A stretch of 22,799 nucleotides of DNA from an uncultured Collinsella sp. (GTDB lineage: Bacteria; Actinomycetota; Coriobacteriia; Coriobacteriales; Coriobacteriaceae), in contig URIE01000017.1 in the NCBI GenBank assembly GCA_900547805.1, positions 1 to 22,799 on the forward strand, in the 5' to 3' direction. Of the stretch, positions 22,632 to 22,799 are shown in pieces. Below the pieces are notes generated by a model. The model had not been told where the DNA came from and did not search any database. It was given only the letters and a program-made list of their open reading frames with translations. Position 1 is the first letter of the stretch; every line of letters starts with the position of its first letter. The position numbers and the translations under genes were made by a program.

Positions 22632-22696
22632 GCTGCGGTGAAATAGTTCCTGAATAGAGGCTTCAAGCCCCTAAACAGGAACTATTCCACCGCAAC
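22632..22696. repeat. Long near-perfect hairpin
   Basis: Arms of 32 bases (22632-22663 and 22665-22696) match at 27 positions, with several mismatches being G-U compatible in RNA. It stands between the third SIS gene and the EamA gene. There is no T-run, so a simple terminator is unlikely. Confidence 0.8.
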
Positions 22697-22732
22697 TTAT
22701 GAGGACATTGAGTTGTTAGGTTGCTCTATCCC

Positions 22733-22799
22733 TAGTAATCGAGTTTCCACATGTAGCGGCGCGTCATGTAGTCCTTGTGGGTGACGGCGGAAAGCGCAC
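22733..22799 (-). CDS. Third SIS-domain deglycase, 3' end only
   Basis: Only the last 21 or so codons are in the window, and the gene continues past the right edge. The translation ends ALSAVTHKDYMTRRYMWKLDY, almost the same as the MRRYMWKLSY end of the SIS deglycase at 17423. It is therefore very likely another SIS-domain sugar-phosphate deglycase of the same type, perhaps with a second PTS further right. It is upstream of EamA in the same direction but separated by the hairpin and repeats. Confidence 0.75.

Overview
The window looks like chromosomal DNA of a high-GC gut anaerobe of the class Coriobacteriia, most likely Collinsella. This is inferred from strong GC bias at third codon positions, Actinobacteria-like gene content, a mannose-family PTS joined to sugar-isomerase (SIS) deglycase genes, and many palindromic intergenic repeats. 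No rRNA or tRNA fixes the species. There is no IS element, prophage or CRISPR array.

Left part (1-2430): a DUF5710 zinc-ribbon protein (353-1039, +), a leftward pair made of a gene that appears broken by one base (1359-1927) and a translationally coupled small zinc-ribbon protein (1078-1362), and an unrecognised 163-aa protein (1939-2430, +). Middle-left (2780-9673): a 1012-aa M16C/PreP-type metalloprotease, a hicAB toxin-antitoxin pair with a visible promoter-operator, 5-formyltetrahydrofolate cyclo-ligase, convergent metA (homoserine O-acetyltransferase type) and a lactate/2-hydroxyacid dehydrogenase. Between these genes lie large nested palindromes built from a few short motifs.

Right part (9820-22799): every gene is leftward. 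In order of coordinates they are a cyclase-family hydrolase, a FrlB-like SIS deglycase, a GntR/UTRA regulator, recQ, a second GntR/UTRA regulator, a YitT-type membrane protein, a HAD phosphatase, a second SIS deglycase, PTS EIID, EIIC and an EIIA-EIIB fusion, an EamA transporter, and the 3' end of a third SIS gene cut by the window edge.

The right part reads as a catabolic locus for Amadori (fructosamine) compounds such as fructoselysine or glucoselysine. The PTS would import and phosphorylate the glycated amine, and the SIS deglycase would split it into a hexose phosphate and the free amine. A short operator-like sequence is shared by the second gntR, the PTS operon and, more weakly, the EamA gene, suggesting a small regulon under that GntR protein. 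The substrate is inferred; the enzyme families are seen.
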